Counted from the first letter of the stretch, positions 47,489 to 59,753 are shown. The stretch is DNA of 64,000 nucleotides from Hydractinia symbiolongicarpus (GCF_029227915.1 NC_079885.1:14891001-14955000), one strand, 5' to 3'. Notes: generated from the letters alone by a model not told the origin. Translations and numbers: made by a program.

Positions 47489-47607
47489 GTCTACGACCAT
47501 ACCACGATGAACACACCTGTTCTCGTCCGATCAGGGAAGTTAAGCGTCGTCGGGCCGGGATAGTACCTGGATGGGGGACCGCCTGGGAACTCCCGGTGTC
47601 GTAGGCT
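47489..47607 (+). rRNA. 5S rRNA, unit 71
   Basis: Duplicate of unit 69: C46G, A58G, T79C and T101A. Confidence 0.91.
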
Positions 47608-48056
47608 ATTGACTTTTTCACGTTACATTATTTATCATTACGACTGTGACGTATCTTTTTTACGGAATAGCCGCTGAGTAAATCAAGTAAGGGACGTGAT
47701 TAGAAGTTGCTTTCCCTTCAAAAAGGCTACAATCTTGCTGCAATAAATGCGCCACGTCGCAAATGAATGGATTACGAGCGTCAGACAAAGAAAATGGCGA
47801 TGTAGTTACTTTGCTAATTAACTTTGTCATATGAGAATTAAGTCTGAAAGTACCCTAGATTGCCTTCGTTGGAACTTTTTACCCGAAATCTTAAAGCGCA
47901 TGGTTGTCGTAAATAATGGATAGCTCTTGAAAAGAGCTTTCAAATGCACATAAGCACGACCTATTTCGGATAATCCAGTCAAGAAAAATGACCTTTAAAG
48001 TTTAAACCATTTTCGATGTAATGTGCTAATAAATCGTAGATATCTGCCCGTTTTTT

Positions 48057-48175
48057 GTCTACGACCATACCACAATGAACACACGTGTTCTTCTCCGATC
48101 ACGGAAGTTAAGCATCGTCGGGCCGGGATAGTACTTGGATGGGGGACCGCCTGGGATCTCCCGGTGTCGTAGGCT
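48057..48175 (+). rRNA. 5S rRNA, unit 72
   Basis: G18A, C29G, C36T and G37C with the GTTTTTTG leader, as unit 52. Confidence 0.9.
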
Positions 48176-48625
48176 ATTGACTTTTTCACGTTACATTATT
48201 TATCATTACGACTGTGACGTATATTTTTTACGCAATAGCCACCGAGTAAATCAAGTAAGGGACATGATTAGAAGTTTCTTTCCCTTAAAAAGGGCTACAA
48301 TCTTGCTGCAATAAATGCGCCACGTCGCAAATGAATGAATTAAGAGCGTCAGACAAAGAAAATGGCGATGTAGTTACTTTGCTAATTAACTTTGTCATAT
48401 GAAAATTAAGTCTGAAATTACCCTAGATTGCCTTCGTTGGAACTTTTTACCGGAAATCTTAAAGCGCATGGTTGTCGTAAATAAGGGATAGCGCTTGAAA
48501 AGAGCTTTCAAATGCACATAAACACGACCTATTTCGGATAATCCAGTCAAGAAATATGACCTTTAAAGTTTAAACCATTTTCGATGTAATGTGCTAATAA
48601 ATCGTAGATATCTGCCCGTTTGTTT

Positions 48626-48744
48626 GTCTACGACCATACCACGATGAACACACCTGTTCTCGTCCGATCACGGAAGTTAAGCATCGTCGGGCCGGGATAG
48701 TACTTGGATGGGGGACCGCCTGGGATCTCCCGGTGTCGTAGGCT
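48626..48744 (+). rRNA. 5S rRNA, unit 73 (consensus)
   Basis: Exact consensus with T5 terminator; counterpart of units 40 and 53. Confidence 0.98.
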
Positions 48745-49194
48745 ATTGACTTTTTCACGTTACAATATTTATCATTACGACTGTGACGTATCTTTTTTAC
48801 GCAATAGCCGCCGAGTAAATCAAGTAAGGGACATGATTAGAAGTTTCTTTCCCTTAAAAAGGGCTACAATCTTGCTGCAATAAATGCGCCACGTCGCAAA
48901 TGAATGGATTAAGAGCGTCAGACAAAGAAAATGGTGATGTAGTTACTTTGCTAATTAACTTTGTCATATGAAAATTAAGTCTGAAATTACCCTAAATTGC
49001 CTTCGTTGGAACTTTTTACCGGAAATCTTAAAGTGCATGGTTGTCGTAAATAATGGATAGCGCTTGAAAAGAGCTTTCAAATGCACATAAACACGACCTA
49101 TTTCGGATAATCGAGTCAAGAAATATGACCTTTAAAGTTTAAACCATTTTCGATGTAATGTGCTAATAAATCGTAGATATCTGCCCGTTTGTTT

Positions 49195-49313
49195 GTCTAC
49201 GACCATACCACGATGAACACACCTGTTCTTGTCCGATCAGCGAAGTTAAGCATCGTCGGGGCGGGATAGTACTTGGATGGGGGACCGCCTGGGATATCCC
49301 GGTGTCGTAGGCT
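49195..49313 (+). rRNA. 5S rRNA, unit 74
   Basis: C36T, C46G, G47C, C67G and C102A, as unit 41. Confidence 0.88.
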
Positions 49314-49808
49314 ATTGACTTTTTCACGTTACATTATTTATCATTACGACTGGGACGTATCTTTCTTACGCAATAGCCGCTGAGTAAATCAAGTAAGTGA
49401 CATGATTAGAAGCTTCTTTCCCTTAAAAAGGGCTACAATCTTGCTGCAATAAATGTGTTTCTTTCCCCTAAAAAAGGCTACAATCTTGCTGCAATAAATG
49501 TGTCACGTCGCAAATAAATGGATTAAGAGCGTCAGACAAAGAAAATGGCGATGTAGTTACTTTGCTAATTAACTTTGTCATATGAAAATTAAGTCTGAAA
49601 TTACCCTAGATTGCCTTCGTTGGAACTTTTTACCGGAAATCTTAAAGCGCATGGTTGTCGTAAATAGTGGATAGCGCTTGAAAAGAGCTTTCAAATGCAC
49701 ATAAACACGACCTATTTCGGATAATCCAGTCAAGAAATATGACCTTTAAAGTTTAAACCATTTTCGATGTAATGTGCTAATAAATCGTAGATATCTGCCC
49801 GTTTGTTT
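49314..49808 (+). other. Enlarged spacer with 45-bp duplication
   Basis: Third occurrence of the 45-bp duplication, at 49414-49458 and 49459-49503. Confidence 0.92.
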
Positions 49809-49928
49809 GTCTACGACCATACCACGATGAACACACCTGTTCTCGTCCGATCAGGGAAGTTAAGCATCGTCGGGCCGGGATAGTACCTGGATGGGGGATC
49901 CGCCTGGGAACTCCCGGTGTCGTAGGCT
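49809..49928 (+). rRNA. 5S rRNA, unit 75 (120 nt, +T)
   Basis: C46G, T79C, T inserted after nt 90 and T101A, as unit 55. Confidence 0.89.
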
Positions 49929-50378
49929 ATTGACTTTTTCACGTTACATTATTTATCATTACGACTGTGACGTACCTTTTTTACGCAATAGCTGCTGAGT
50001 AAATCAAGTAAGGGACGTGATTAGAAGTTGCTTTTCCTTCAAAAAGGCTACAATTTTGCTGCAATAAATGTGCCACGTCGCAAATGAATGGATTACGAGC
50101 GTCAGACAAAGAAAATGACGATGTACTTACTTTGCTAATTAACTTTGTCATATGAAAATTAAGTCTGAAAGTACCCTAGATTGCCTTCGTTGGAACTTTT
50201 TACCCGAAATCTTAAAGCGCATGGTTGTCGTACATAATGGATAGCGCTTGAAAAGAGCTTTCAAATGCACATAAACACGACCTATTTCGGATAATCCAGT
50301 CAAGAAATATGACCTTTAAAGTTTAAACCATTTTTGATGTAATGTGCTAATAAATCGTAGATATCTGCCCGTTTGTTT

Positions 50379-50497
50379 GTCTACGACCATACCACGATGA
50401 ACACACCTGTTCTTGTCCGATCACGGAAGTTAAGCATCGTCGGGGCGGGATAGTACTTGGATGGGGGACCGCCTGGGATATCCCGGTGTCGTAGGCT
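50379..50497 (+). rRNA. 5S rRNA, unit 76
   Basis: C36T, C67G and C102A, as unit 56. Confidence 0.92.
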
Positions 50498-50947
50498 ATT
50501 GACTTTTTCACGTTACATTATTTATCATTACGACTGGGACGTATCTTTCTTACGCAATAGCCGCTGAGTAAATCAAGTAAGTGACATGATTAGAAGCTTC
50601 TTTCCCTTAAAAAGGGCTACAATCTTGCTGCAATAAATGCGTCACGTCGCAAATAAATGGATTAAGAGCGTCAGACAAAGAAAATGGCGATGTAGTTACT
50701 TTTCTAATTAACTTTGTCATATGAAAATTACGTCTGCAAGTACCCTAGATTGCCTTCGTTGGAACTTTTTACCGGAAATCATAAAGCGCATTATTGTTGT
50801 AAAGAATCGATAGCGCTTAAAAAGAGCTGTCAAATGCACATAAACACGACCTATTTCGAATGATCCAGTCAAGAAATATGACCTTTAAAATTTGAACCAT
50901 TTTCGATGTAATGTGCTAATAAATCGTAGATATCTGCCCGTTTGTTT

Positions 50948-51066
50948 GTCTACGACCATACCACGATGAACACACCTGTTCTTGTCCGATCACGGAAGTT
51001 AAGCATCGTCGGGGCGGGATAGTGCTTGGATGGGGGACCGCCTTGGATATCCCGGTGTCGTAGGCT
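50948..51066 (+). rRNA. 5S rRNA, unit 77
   Basis: C36T, C67G, A77G, G97T and C102A, as unit 57. Confidence 0.9.
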
Positions 51067-51516
51067 ATTGACTTTTTCACGTTGCATTATTTATCATTAC
51101 GACTGTGACGTATCTTTCTTACGCAATAGCCGCTGACTAAATCAAGTAAGTGACATGATTAGAAGCTTCTTTCCCTTAAAAAGGGCTACAATCTTGCTGC
51201 AATAAATGCGTCACGTCGCAAATAAATGGATTACGAGCGTCAGACAAAGAAAATGGCGATGTAGTTACTTTGCTAATTAACTTTGTCATATGAAAATTAA
51301 GTCTGCAAGTACCCTAGATTGCCTTCGTTGGAACTTTTTACCGGAAATCATTAAGCGCATTATTGTTGTAAAGAATCGATAGCGCTTAAAAAGAGCTGTC
51401 AAATGCACATAAACACGACCTATTTCGAATGATCCAGTCAAGAAATATGACCTTTAAAGTTTGAACCATTTTCGATGTAATGTGCTAATAAATCGTAGAT
51501 ATCTGCCCGTTTGTTT

Positions 51517-51635
51517 GTCTACGACCATACCACGATGAACACACCTGTTCTCGTCCGATCACGGAAGTTAAGCATCGTCGGGCCGGGAGAGTACTTCGAT
51601 GGGGGACCACCTGGGATCTCCCGGTGTCGTAGGCT
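51517..51635 (+). rRNA. 5S rRNA, unit 78 (T73G G81C)
   Basis: T73G, G81C and G93A, as unit 58. TATTT terminator. Confidence 0.89.
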
Positions 51636-52085
51636 ATTGACTATTTCACGTTACATTATTTATCATTACGACTGTGACGTATCTTTTTTACGCAATAGCC
51701 GCTGAGTAAATCAAGTAAGGGACGTGATTAGAAGTTGCTTTCCCTTCAAAACGGCTACAATCTTGCTGCAATAAATGCGCCACGTCGCAAATAAATGGAT
51801 TACGAGCGTCAGACAAAGAAAATGGCTATGTAGTTACTTTGCTAATTAACTTTGTCATATGAAAATTAAGTCTGAAAGTACCCTAGATTGCCTTCGTTGG
51901 AACTTTTTACCGGAAATCATAAAGCGCATTATTGTTGTAAAGAATCGATAGCGCTTAAAAAGAGCTGTCAAATGCACATAAACACGACCTATTTCGAATG
52001 ATCCAGTCAAGAAATATGACCTTTAAAATTTGAACCATTTTCGATGTAATGTGCTAATAAATCGTAGATATCTGCCCGTTTGTTT

Positions 52086-52204
52086 GTCTACGACCATACC
52101 ACGATGAACACACCTGTTCTCGTCCGATCACGGAAGTTAAGCATCGTCGGGCCGGGAGAGTACTTCGATGGGGGACCGCCTGGGATCTCCCGGTGTCGTA
52201 GGCT
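52086..52204 (+). rRNA. 5S rRNA, unit 79 (T73G G81C)
   Basis: T73G and G81C, as unit 59. TATTT terminator. Confidence 0.89.
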
Positions 52205-52654
52205 ATTGACTATTTCACGTTACATTATTTATCATTACGACTGTCACGTATCTTTTTTACGCAATAGCCGCTGAGTAAATCAAGTAAGGGACGTGATTAG
52301 AAGTTGCTTTCCCTTCAAAACGGCTACAATCTTGCTGCAATAAATGCGCCACGTCGCAAATAAATGGATTACGAGCGTCAGACAAAGAAAATGGCTATGT
52401 AGTTACTTTGCTAATTAACTTTGTCATATGAAAATTAAGTCTGAAAGTACCCTAGATTTCCTTCGTTGGAACTTTTTACCGGAAATCTTAAAACGCATGG
52501 TTGTCGTAAAGAATCGATAGCGCTTAAAAAGAGCTTTTAAATGCACATAAACACGACCTATTCCGGATGATCCAGTCAAGAAATATGACCTTTAAAGTTT
52601 GAACCATTTTCGATGTAATGTGCTAATAAATCGTAGATATCGGCCCGTTTGTTT

Positions 52655-52773
52655 GTCTACGACCATACCACGATGAACACACCTGTTCCCGTCCGATCAC
52701 GGAAGTTAAGCATCGTCGGGCCGGGATAGTACTTGGATGGGGGACCGCCTGGGAACTCCTGGTGTCGTAGGCT
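52655..52773 (+). rRNA. 5S rRNA, unit 80
   Basis: T35C, T101A and C106T with the CGGCCCG leader, as unit 64. Confidence 0.95.
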
Positions 52774-53223
52774 ATTGACTTTTTCACGTTACATTATTTA
52801 TCATTACGACTGTGACGTATCTTTTTTACGCAATAGCCGCTGAGTAAATCAAGAAAGAGACATGATTAGAAGTTGCTTTCTCTTCAAAACGGCTACAATC
52901 GTGCTGCAATAAATGCGCCACGTTGCAAATGAATGGATTACGAGCGTCAGACAAAGAAAATGGCGATGTACTTACTTTGCTAACTAACTTTGTCATATGA
53001 AAATTAAGTCTGAAAGTACCCTAGATTGCCTTCGTTGGAACTTTTTACCGGAAGTCTTAAAGCGCATTATTGTCGTAAAGAATCGATAGCGCTTAAAAAG
53101 AGCTTACAAATGCACATAAACACGAACTATTTCCGATCACCCAGTCAAGAATTATGATCTTTAAAGTTCGAACCATTTTCGATGTAATGTGCTAATAAAT
53201 CGTAGATATCTGCCCGTTTGTTT

Positions 53224-53342
53224 GTCTACGACCATACCACGATGAACACACCTGTTCTTTTCCGATCACGGAAGTTAAGCATCGTCGGGGCGGGATAGTG
53301 CTTGGATGGGGGACCGCCTTGGATATCCCGGTGTCGTAGGCT
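53224..53342 (+). rRNA. 5S rRNA, unit 81 (internal TTTT)
   Basis: C36T with G37T creates TTTT at nt 35-38 in loop C. C67G, A77G, G97T and C102A are also present. A second, independent internal stop allele. Proximal T5, distal TTTCTT. Confidence 0.88.
53258..53261 (+). terminator. TTTT inside the 5S gene (unit 81)
   Basis: GTTCTTTTCCG places a minimal Pol III stop at nt 35-38; shared only with unit 86. Confidence 0.5.
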
Positions 53343-53792
53343 ATTGACTTTTTCACGTTACATTATTTATCATTACGACTGTGACGTATCTTTCTTACGC
53401 AATAGCCGCTGACTAAATCAAGTAAGTGACATGATTAGAAGCTTCTTTCCCTTAAAAAGGGCTACAATCTTGCTGCAATAAATGCGTCACGTCGCAAATA
53501 AATGGATTACGAGCGTCAGACAAAGAAAATGGCGATGTAGTTACTTTGCTAATTAACTTTGTCATATGAAAATTAAGTCTGCAAGTACCCTAGATTGCCT
53601 TCGTTGGAACTTTTTACCGGAAATCATTAAGCGCATTATTGTTGTAAAGAATCGATAGCGCTTAAAAAGAGCTGTCAAATGCACATAAACACGACCTATT
53701 TCGAATGATCCAGTCAAGAAATATGACCTTTAAAGTTTGAACCATTTTCGATGTAATGTGCTAATAAATCGTAGATATCTGCCCGTTTGTTT

Positions 53793-53911
53793 GTCTACGA
53801 CCATACCACGATGAACACACCTGTTCTCGTCCGATCACGGAAGTTAAGCATCGTCGGGGCGGGATAGTGCTTGGATGGGGGACCGCCTTGGATATCCCGG
53901 TGTCGTAGGCT
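53793..53911 (+). rRNA. 5S rRNA, unit 82
   Basis: C67G, A77G, G97T and C102A with consensus TCTCG in loop C. Confidence 0.9.
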
Positions 53912-54361
53912 ATTGACTTTTTCACGTTGCATTATTTATCATTACGACTGTGACGTATCTTTCTTACGCAATAGCCGCTGACTAAATCAAGTAAGTGACA
54001 TGATTAGAAGCTTCTTTCCCTTAAAAAGGGCTACAATCTTGCTGCAATAAATGCGTCACGTCGCAAATAAATGGATTACGAGCGTCAGACAAAGAAAATG
54101 GCGATGTAGTTACTTTGCTAATTAACTTTGTCATATGAAAATTAAGTCTGCAAGTACCCTAGATTGCCTTCGTTGGAACTTTTTACCGGAAATCATTAAG
54201 CGCATTATTGTTGTAAAGAATCGATAGCGCTTAAAAAGAGCTGTCAAATGCACATAAACACGACCTATTTCGAATGATCCAGTCAAGAAATATGACCTTT
54301 AAAGTTTGAACCATTTTCGATGTAATGTGCTAATAAATCGTAGATATCTGCCCGTTTGTTT

Positions 54362-54480
54362 GTCTACGACCATACCACGATGAACACACCTGTTCTCGTC
54401 CGATCACGGAAGTTAAGCATCGTCGGGCCGGGAGAGTACTTCGATGGGGGACCACCTGGGATCTCCCGGTGTCGTAGGCT
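54362..54480 (+). rRNA. 5S rRNA, unit 83 (T73G G81C)
   Basis: T73G, G81C and G93A, as unit 78. TATTT terminator. Confidence 0.89.
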
Positions 54481-54930
54481 ATTGACTATTTCACGTTACA
54501 TTATTTATCATTACGACTGTGACGTATCTTTTTTACGCAATAGCCGCTGAGTAAATCAAGTAAGGGACGTGATTAGAAGTTGCTTTCCCTTCAAAACGGC
54601 TACAATCTTGCTGCAATAAATGCGCCACGTCGCAAATAAATGGATTACGAGCGTCAGACAAAGAAAATGGCTATGTAGTTACTTTGCTAATTAACTTTGT
54701 CATATGAAAATTAAGTCTGAAAGTACCCTAGATTGCCTTCGTTGGAACTTTTTACCGGAAATCATAAAGCGCATTATTGTTGTAAAGAATCGATAGCGCT
54801 TAAAAAGAGCTGTCAAATGCACATAAACACGACCTATTTCGAATGATCCAGTCAAGAAATATGACCTTTAAAATTTGAACCATTTTCGATGTAATGTGCT
54901 AATAAATCGTAGATATCTGCCCGTTTGTTT

Positions 54931-55049
54931 GTCTACGACCATACCACGATGAACACACCTGTTCTCGTCCGATCACGGAAGTTAAGCATCGTCGGGCCGG
55001 GAGAGTACTTCGATGGGGGACCGCCTGGGATCTCCCGGTGTCGTAGGCT
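54931..55049 (+). rRNA. 5S rRNA, unit 84 (T73G G81C)
   Basis: T73G and G81C, as unit 79. TATTT terminator. Confidence 0.89.
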
Positions 55050-55499
55050 ATTGACTATTTCACGTTACATTATTTATCATTACGACTGTCACGTATCTTT
55101 TTTACGCAATAGCCGCTGAGTAAATCAAGTAAGGGACGTGATTAGAAGTTGCTTTCCCTTCAAAACGGCTACAATCTTGCTGCAATAAATGCGCCACGTC
55201 GCAAATAAATGGATTACGAGCGTCAGACAAAGAAAATGGCTATGTAGTTACTTTGCTAATTAACTTTGTCATATGAAAATTAAGTCTGAAAGTACCCTAG
55301 ATTTCCTTCGTTGGAACTTTTTACCGGAAATCTTAAAACGCATGGTTGTCGTAAAGAATCGATAGCGCTTAAAAAGAGCTTTTAAATGCACATAAACACG
55401 ACCTATTCCGGATGATCCAGTCAAGAAATATGACCTTTAAAGTTTGAACCATTTTCGATGTAATGTGCTAATAAATCGTAGATATCGGCCCGTTTGTTT

Positions 55500-55618
55500 G
55501 TCTACGACCATACCACGATGAACACACCTGTTCCCGTCCGATCACGGAAGTTAAGCATCGTCGGGCCGGGATAGTACTTGGATGGGGGACCGCCTGGGAA
55601 CTCCTGGTGTCGTAGGCT
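55500..55618 (+). rRNA. 5S rRNA, unit 85
   Basis: T35C, T101A and C106T, as unit 80. Confidence 0.95.
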
Positions 55619-56068
55619 ATTGACTTTTTCACGTTACATTATTTATCATTACGACTGTGACGTATCTTTTTTACGCAATAGCCGCTGAGTAAATCAAGAA
55701 AGAGACATGATTAGAAGTTGCTTTCTCTTCAAAACGGCTACAATCGTGCTGCAATAAATGCGCCACGTTGCAAATGAATGGATTACGAGCGTCAGACAAA
55801 GAAAATGGCGATGTACTTACTTTGCTAACTAACTTTGTCATATGAAAATTAAGTCTGAAAGTACCCTAGATTGCCTTCGTTGGAACTTTTTACCGGAAGT
55901 CTTAAAGCGCATTATTGTCGTAAAGAATCGATAGCGCTTAAAAAGAGCTTACAAATGCACATAAACACGAACTATTTCCGATCACCCAGTCAAGAATTAT
56001 GATCTTTAAAGTTCGAACCATTTTCGATGTAATGTGCTAATAAATCGTAGATATCTGCCCGTTTGTTT

Positions 56069-56187
56069 GTCTACGACCATACCACGATGAACACACCTGT
56101 TCTTTTCCGATCACGGAAGTTAAGCATCGTCGGGGCGGGATAGTGCTTGGATGGGGGACCGCCTTGGATATCCCGGTGTCGTAGGCT
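56069..56187 (+). rRNA. 5S rRNA, unit 86 (internal TTTT)
   Basis: C36T, G37T, C67G, A77G, G97T and C102A, identical to unit 81, with TTTT at nt 35-38. Confidence 0.88.
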
Positions 56188-56637
56188 ATTGACTTTTTCA
56201 CGTTACATTATTTATCATTACGACTGTGACGTATCTTTCTTACGCAATAGCCGCTGACTAAATCAAGTAAGTGACATGATTAGAAGCTTCTTTCCCTTAA
56301 AAAGGGCTACAATCTTGCTGCAATAAATGCGTCACGTCGCAAATAAATGGATTACGAGCGTCAGACAAAGAAAATGGCGATGTAGTTACTTTGCTAATTA
56401 ACTTTGTCATATGAAAATTAAGTCTGCAAGTACCCTAGATTGCCTTCGTTGGAACTTTTTACCGGAAATCATTAAGCGCATTATTGTTGTAAAGAATCGA
56501 TAGCGCTTAAAAAGAGCTGTCAAATGCACATAAACACGACCTATTTCGAATGATCCAGTCAAGAAATATGACCTTTAAAGTTTGAACCATTTTCGATGTA
56601 ATGTGCTAATAAATCGTAGATATCTGCCCGTTTGTTT

Positions 56638-56756
56638 GTCTACGACCATACCACGATGAACACACCTGTTCTCGTCCGATCACGGAAGTTAAGCATCGTC
56701 GGGCCGGGAGAGTACTTCGATGGGGGACCGCCTGGGATCTCCCGGTGTCGTAGGCT
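56638..56756 (+). rRNA. 5S rRNA, unit 87 (T73G G81C)
   Basis: T73G and G81C with consensus G93. TATTT terminator, but the spacer keeps GACTGTGACG, so it mixes features of units 83 and 84. Confidence 0.89.
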
Positions 56757-57206
56757 ATTGACTATTTCACGTTACATTATTTATCATTACGACTGTGACG
56801 TATCTTTTTTACGCAATAGCCGCTGAGTAAATCAAGTAAGGGACGTGATTAGAAGTTGCTTTCCCTTCAAAACGGCTACAATCTTGCTGCAATAAATGCG
56901 CCACGTCGCAAATAAATGGATTACGAGCGTCAGACAAAGAAAATGGCTATGTAGTTACTTTGCTAATTAACTTTGTCATATGAAAATTAAGTCTGAAAGT
57001 ACCCTAGATTTCCTTCGTTGAAACTTTTTACCGGAAATCTTAAAACGCATGGTTGTCGTAAAGAATCGATAGCGCTTAAAAAGAGCTTTTAAATGCACAT
57101 AAACACGACCTATTCCGGATGATCCAGTCAAGAAATATGACCTTTAAAGTTTGAACCATTTTCGATGTAATGTGCTAATAAATCGTAGATATCGGCCCGT
57201 TTGTTT

Positions 57207-57325
57207 GTCTACGACCATACCACGATGAACACACCTGTTCCCGTCCGATCACGGAAGTTAAGCATCGTCGGGCCGGGATAGTACTTGGATGGGGGACCGC
57301 CTGGGAACTCCTGGTGTCGTAGGCT
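57207..57325 (+). rRNA. 5S rRNA, unit 88
   Basis: T35C, T101A and C106T, as unit 85. Last gene before the gene-skipping junction. Confidence 0.95.
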
Positions 57326-57927
57326 ATTGACTTTTTCACGTTACATTATTTATCATTACGACTGTGACGTATCTTTTTTACGCAATAGCCGCTGAGTAAA
57401 TCAAGAAAGAGACATGATTAGAAGTTGCTTTCTCTTCAAAACGGCTACAATCGTGCTGCAATAAATGCGCCACGTTGCAAATCTTTTTCACGTCACATTA
57501 TTTATCATTACGACTGTGACGTATCTTTTTTACGCAATAGCCGCCGAGTAAATCATGTAAGGGACATGATTAGAAGTTGCTTTCCCTTCAAAACGGCTAC
57601 AATCTGGCTGCAATAAATGCGCCACGTCGCAAATGAATGAATTACGAGCGTCAGACAAAGAAAATGGCGATGTAGTTACTTTGCTAATTAACTTAGTCAT
57701 ATGAAAATTAAGTCTGAAAGTACCTAAGATTTCCTTCGTTGGAACTTTTTACCGGAAATCTTAAAGCGCATGGTTGTTGAAAAGAATCGATAGCGCTTAA
57801 AAAGAGCTTTCAAATGCACATAAACACGACCTATTTCGGATGATCCAGTCAAGAAATATGACCTTTAAAGTTTAAACCATTCTCGATGTAATGTGCTAAT
57901 AAATCGTAGATATCTGCCTGTTTGTTT
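57326..57927 (+). other. Fused spacer with a missing 5S gene
   Basis: The spacer runs normally to CACGTTGCAAAT (57482) and then restarts at CTTTTTCACGTCACATT, the sequence immediately after a 5S gene. The rest of one spacer, a whole 5S gene and the start of the next spacer are gone. Unit 88 is therefore 721 bp (569 + 152). A new spacer subfamily (TACCTAAGATTTCC) begins here. Confidence 0.9.
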
Positions 57928-58046
57928 GTCTACGACCATACCACGATGAACACACCTGTTCTCGTCCGATCACGGAAGTTAAGCATCTTCGGGCCGGGAT
58001 AGTACTTGGATGGGGGACCGCCTGGGAACTCCCGGTGTCGTAGGCT
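57928..58046 (+). rRNA. 5S rRNA, unit 89 (G61T)
   Basis: G61T (replaces the helix II pair C17-G61 by C-U) and T101A. T5 terminator. Confidence 0.92.
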
Positions 58047-58496
58047 ATTGACTTTTTCACGTTACATTATTTATCATTACGACTGTGACGTATCTTTTTT
58101 ACGCAATAGCCGCTGAGTAAATCAAGTAAGGGACGTGATTAGAAGTTTCTTTCCCTTAAAAAGGGCTACAATCTTGCTGCAATAAATGCGCCACGTCGCA
58201 AATGAATGGATTAAGAGCGTCAGACAAAGAAAATGGTGATGTAGTTACTTTGCTAATTAACTTTGTCATATGAAAATTAAGTCTGCAAGTACCCTAGATT
58301 GCCTTCGTTGGAACTTTTTACCGGAAATCATAAAGCGCATTATTGTTGTAAAGAATCGATAGCGCTTAAAAAGAGCTGTCAAATGCACATAAACACGACC
58401 TATTTCGAATGATCCAGTCAAGAAATATGACGTTTAAAGTTTGAACCATTTTCGATGTAATGTGCTAATAAATCGTAGATATCTGCCCGTTTGTTT

Positions 58497-58615
58497 GTCT
58501 ACGACCATACCACGATGAACACACCTGTTCTCGTCCGATCACGGAAGTTAAGCATCGTCGGGCCGGGATAGTACTTGGATGGGGGACCGCCTGGGAACTC
58601 CCGGTGTCGTAGGCT
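58497..58615 (+). rRNA. 5S rRNA, unit 90
   Basis: T101A only. T5 terminator. Opens the 1707-bp trimer repeat. Confidence 0.97.
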
Positions 58616-59065
58616 ATTGACTTTTTCACGTTACATTATTTATCATTACGACTGTGACGTATCTTTTTTACGCAATAGCCGCTGAGTTAATCAAGTAAGG
58701 GACTTGATTAGAAGTTTCTTTCCCTTCAAAACGGCTACGATCTGGCTGCAATAAATGCGCCACGTCGCAAATGAATGAATTACGAGCGTCAGACAAAGAA
58801 AATGGCGATGTAGTTACTTTGCTAATTAACTTAGTCATATGAAAATTAAGTCTGAAAGTACCTAAGATTTCCTTCGTTGGAACTTTTTACATGAAATCTT
58901 AAAGCGCATGGTTGTCGAAAAGAATCGATAGCGCTTAAAAAGAGCTTTCAAATGCACATAAACACGACCTATTTCGGATGATCCAGTCAAGAAATATGAC
59001 CTTTAAAGTTTAAACCATTCTCGATGTAATGTGCTAATAAATCGTAGATATCTGCTTGTTTGTTT

Positions 59066-59184
59066 GTCTACGACCATACCACGATGAACACACCTGTTCT
59101 CGTCCGATCACGGAAGTTAAGCATCTTCGGGCCGGGATAGTACTTGGATGGGGGACCGCCTGGGAACTCCCGGTGTCGTAGGCT
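59066..59184 (+). rRNA. 5S rRNA, unit 91 (G61T)
   Basis: G61T and T101A. The leader reads TCTGCTTGTTTG. The spacer has GTGACATATC and CTTTTCATTC. Confidence 0.92.
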
Positions 59185-59634
59185 ATTGACTTTTTCACGT
59201 TACATTATTTATCATTACGACTGTGACATATCTTTTTTACGCAATAGCCGCTGAGTAAATCAGGTAAGGGACGTGATTAGAAGTTTCTTTTCATTCAAAA
59301 CGGCTACAATCATGCTGCAATAAATGCGCCACGTCGCAAATAAATGGAATACGAGCGTCAGACAAAGAAAATGGTGATGTAGTTACTTTGCTAATTAACT
59401 TTGTCATATGAAAATTAAGTCTGCAAGTACCCTAGATTGCCTTCGTTGGAACTTTTTACCGGAAATCATAAAGCGCATTATTGTTGTAAAGAATCGATAG
59501 CGCTTAAAAAGAGCTGTCAAATGCACATAAACACGACCTATTTCGAATGATCCAGTCAAGAAATATGACGTTTAAAGTTTGAACCATTTTCGATGTAATG
59601 TGCTAATAAATCGTAGATATCTGCCCGTTTGTTT

Positions 59635-59753
59635 GTCTACGACCATACCACGATGAACACACCTGTTCTCGTCCGATCACGGAAGTTAAGCATCTTCGGG
59701 CCGGGATAGTACTTGGATGGGGGACCGCCTGGGAACTCCCGGTGTCGTAGGCT
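59635..59753 (+). rRNA. 5S rRNA, unit 92 (G61T)
   Basis: G61T and T101A; spacer as unit 91. Confidence 0.92.

Larger units (their letters stand above)
45782..48056 (+). repeat. Two-unit tandem duplication, 1138 + 1137 bp
   Basis: Units 68-69 (45782-46919) recur as 70-71 (46920-48056). It is absent at the matching place in blocks A and B, so it post-dates the third copy. The second copy is one base shorter because it ends in the GTTTTTTG leader of unit 72. Confidence 0.92.
43536..52654 (+). repeat. Third, partial copy of the large block
   Basis: Units 65-79 correspond to units 47-59 (32711-40691), at +10,825 before and +11,963 after the internal 1138-bp duplication. It has the short satellite but not the long one. 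It shares the block B changes (unit 49 G48C, CGTTATATT, TTTTTCATT), so it derives from block B rather than A. Confidence 0.9.
51517..57206 (+). repeat. Five-unit tandem duplication, 2 x 2845 bp
   Basis: Units 78-82 (51517-54361) and 83-87 (54362-57206) share allele order for the first four positions. The fifth differs: unit 82 is an A77G/G97T allele, unit 87 a T73G/G81C allele. A later exchange replaced one of them. Confidence 0.85.
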
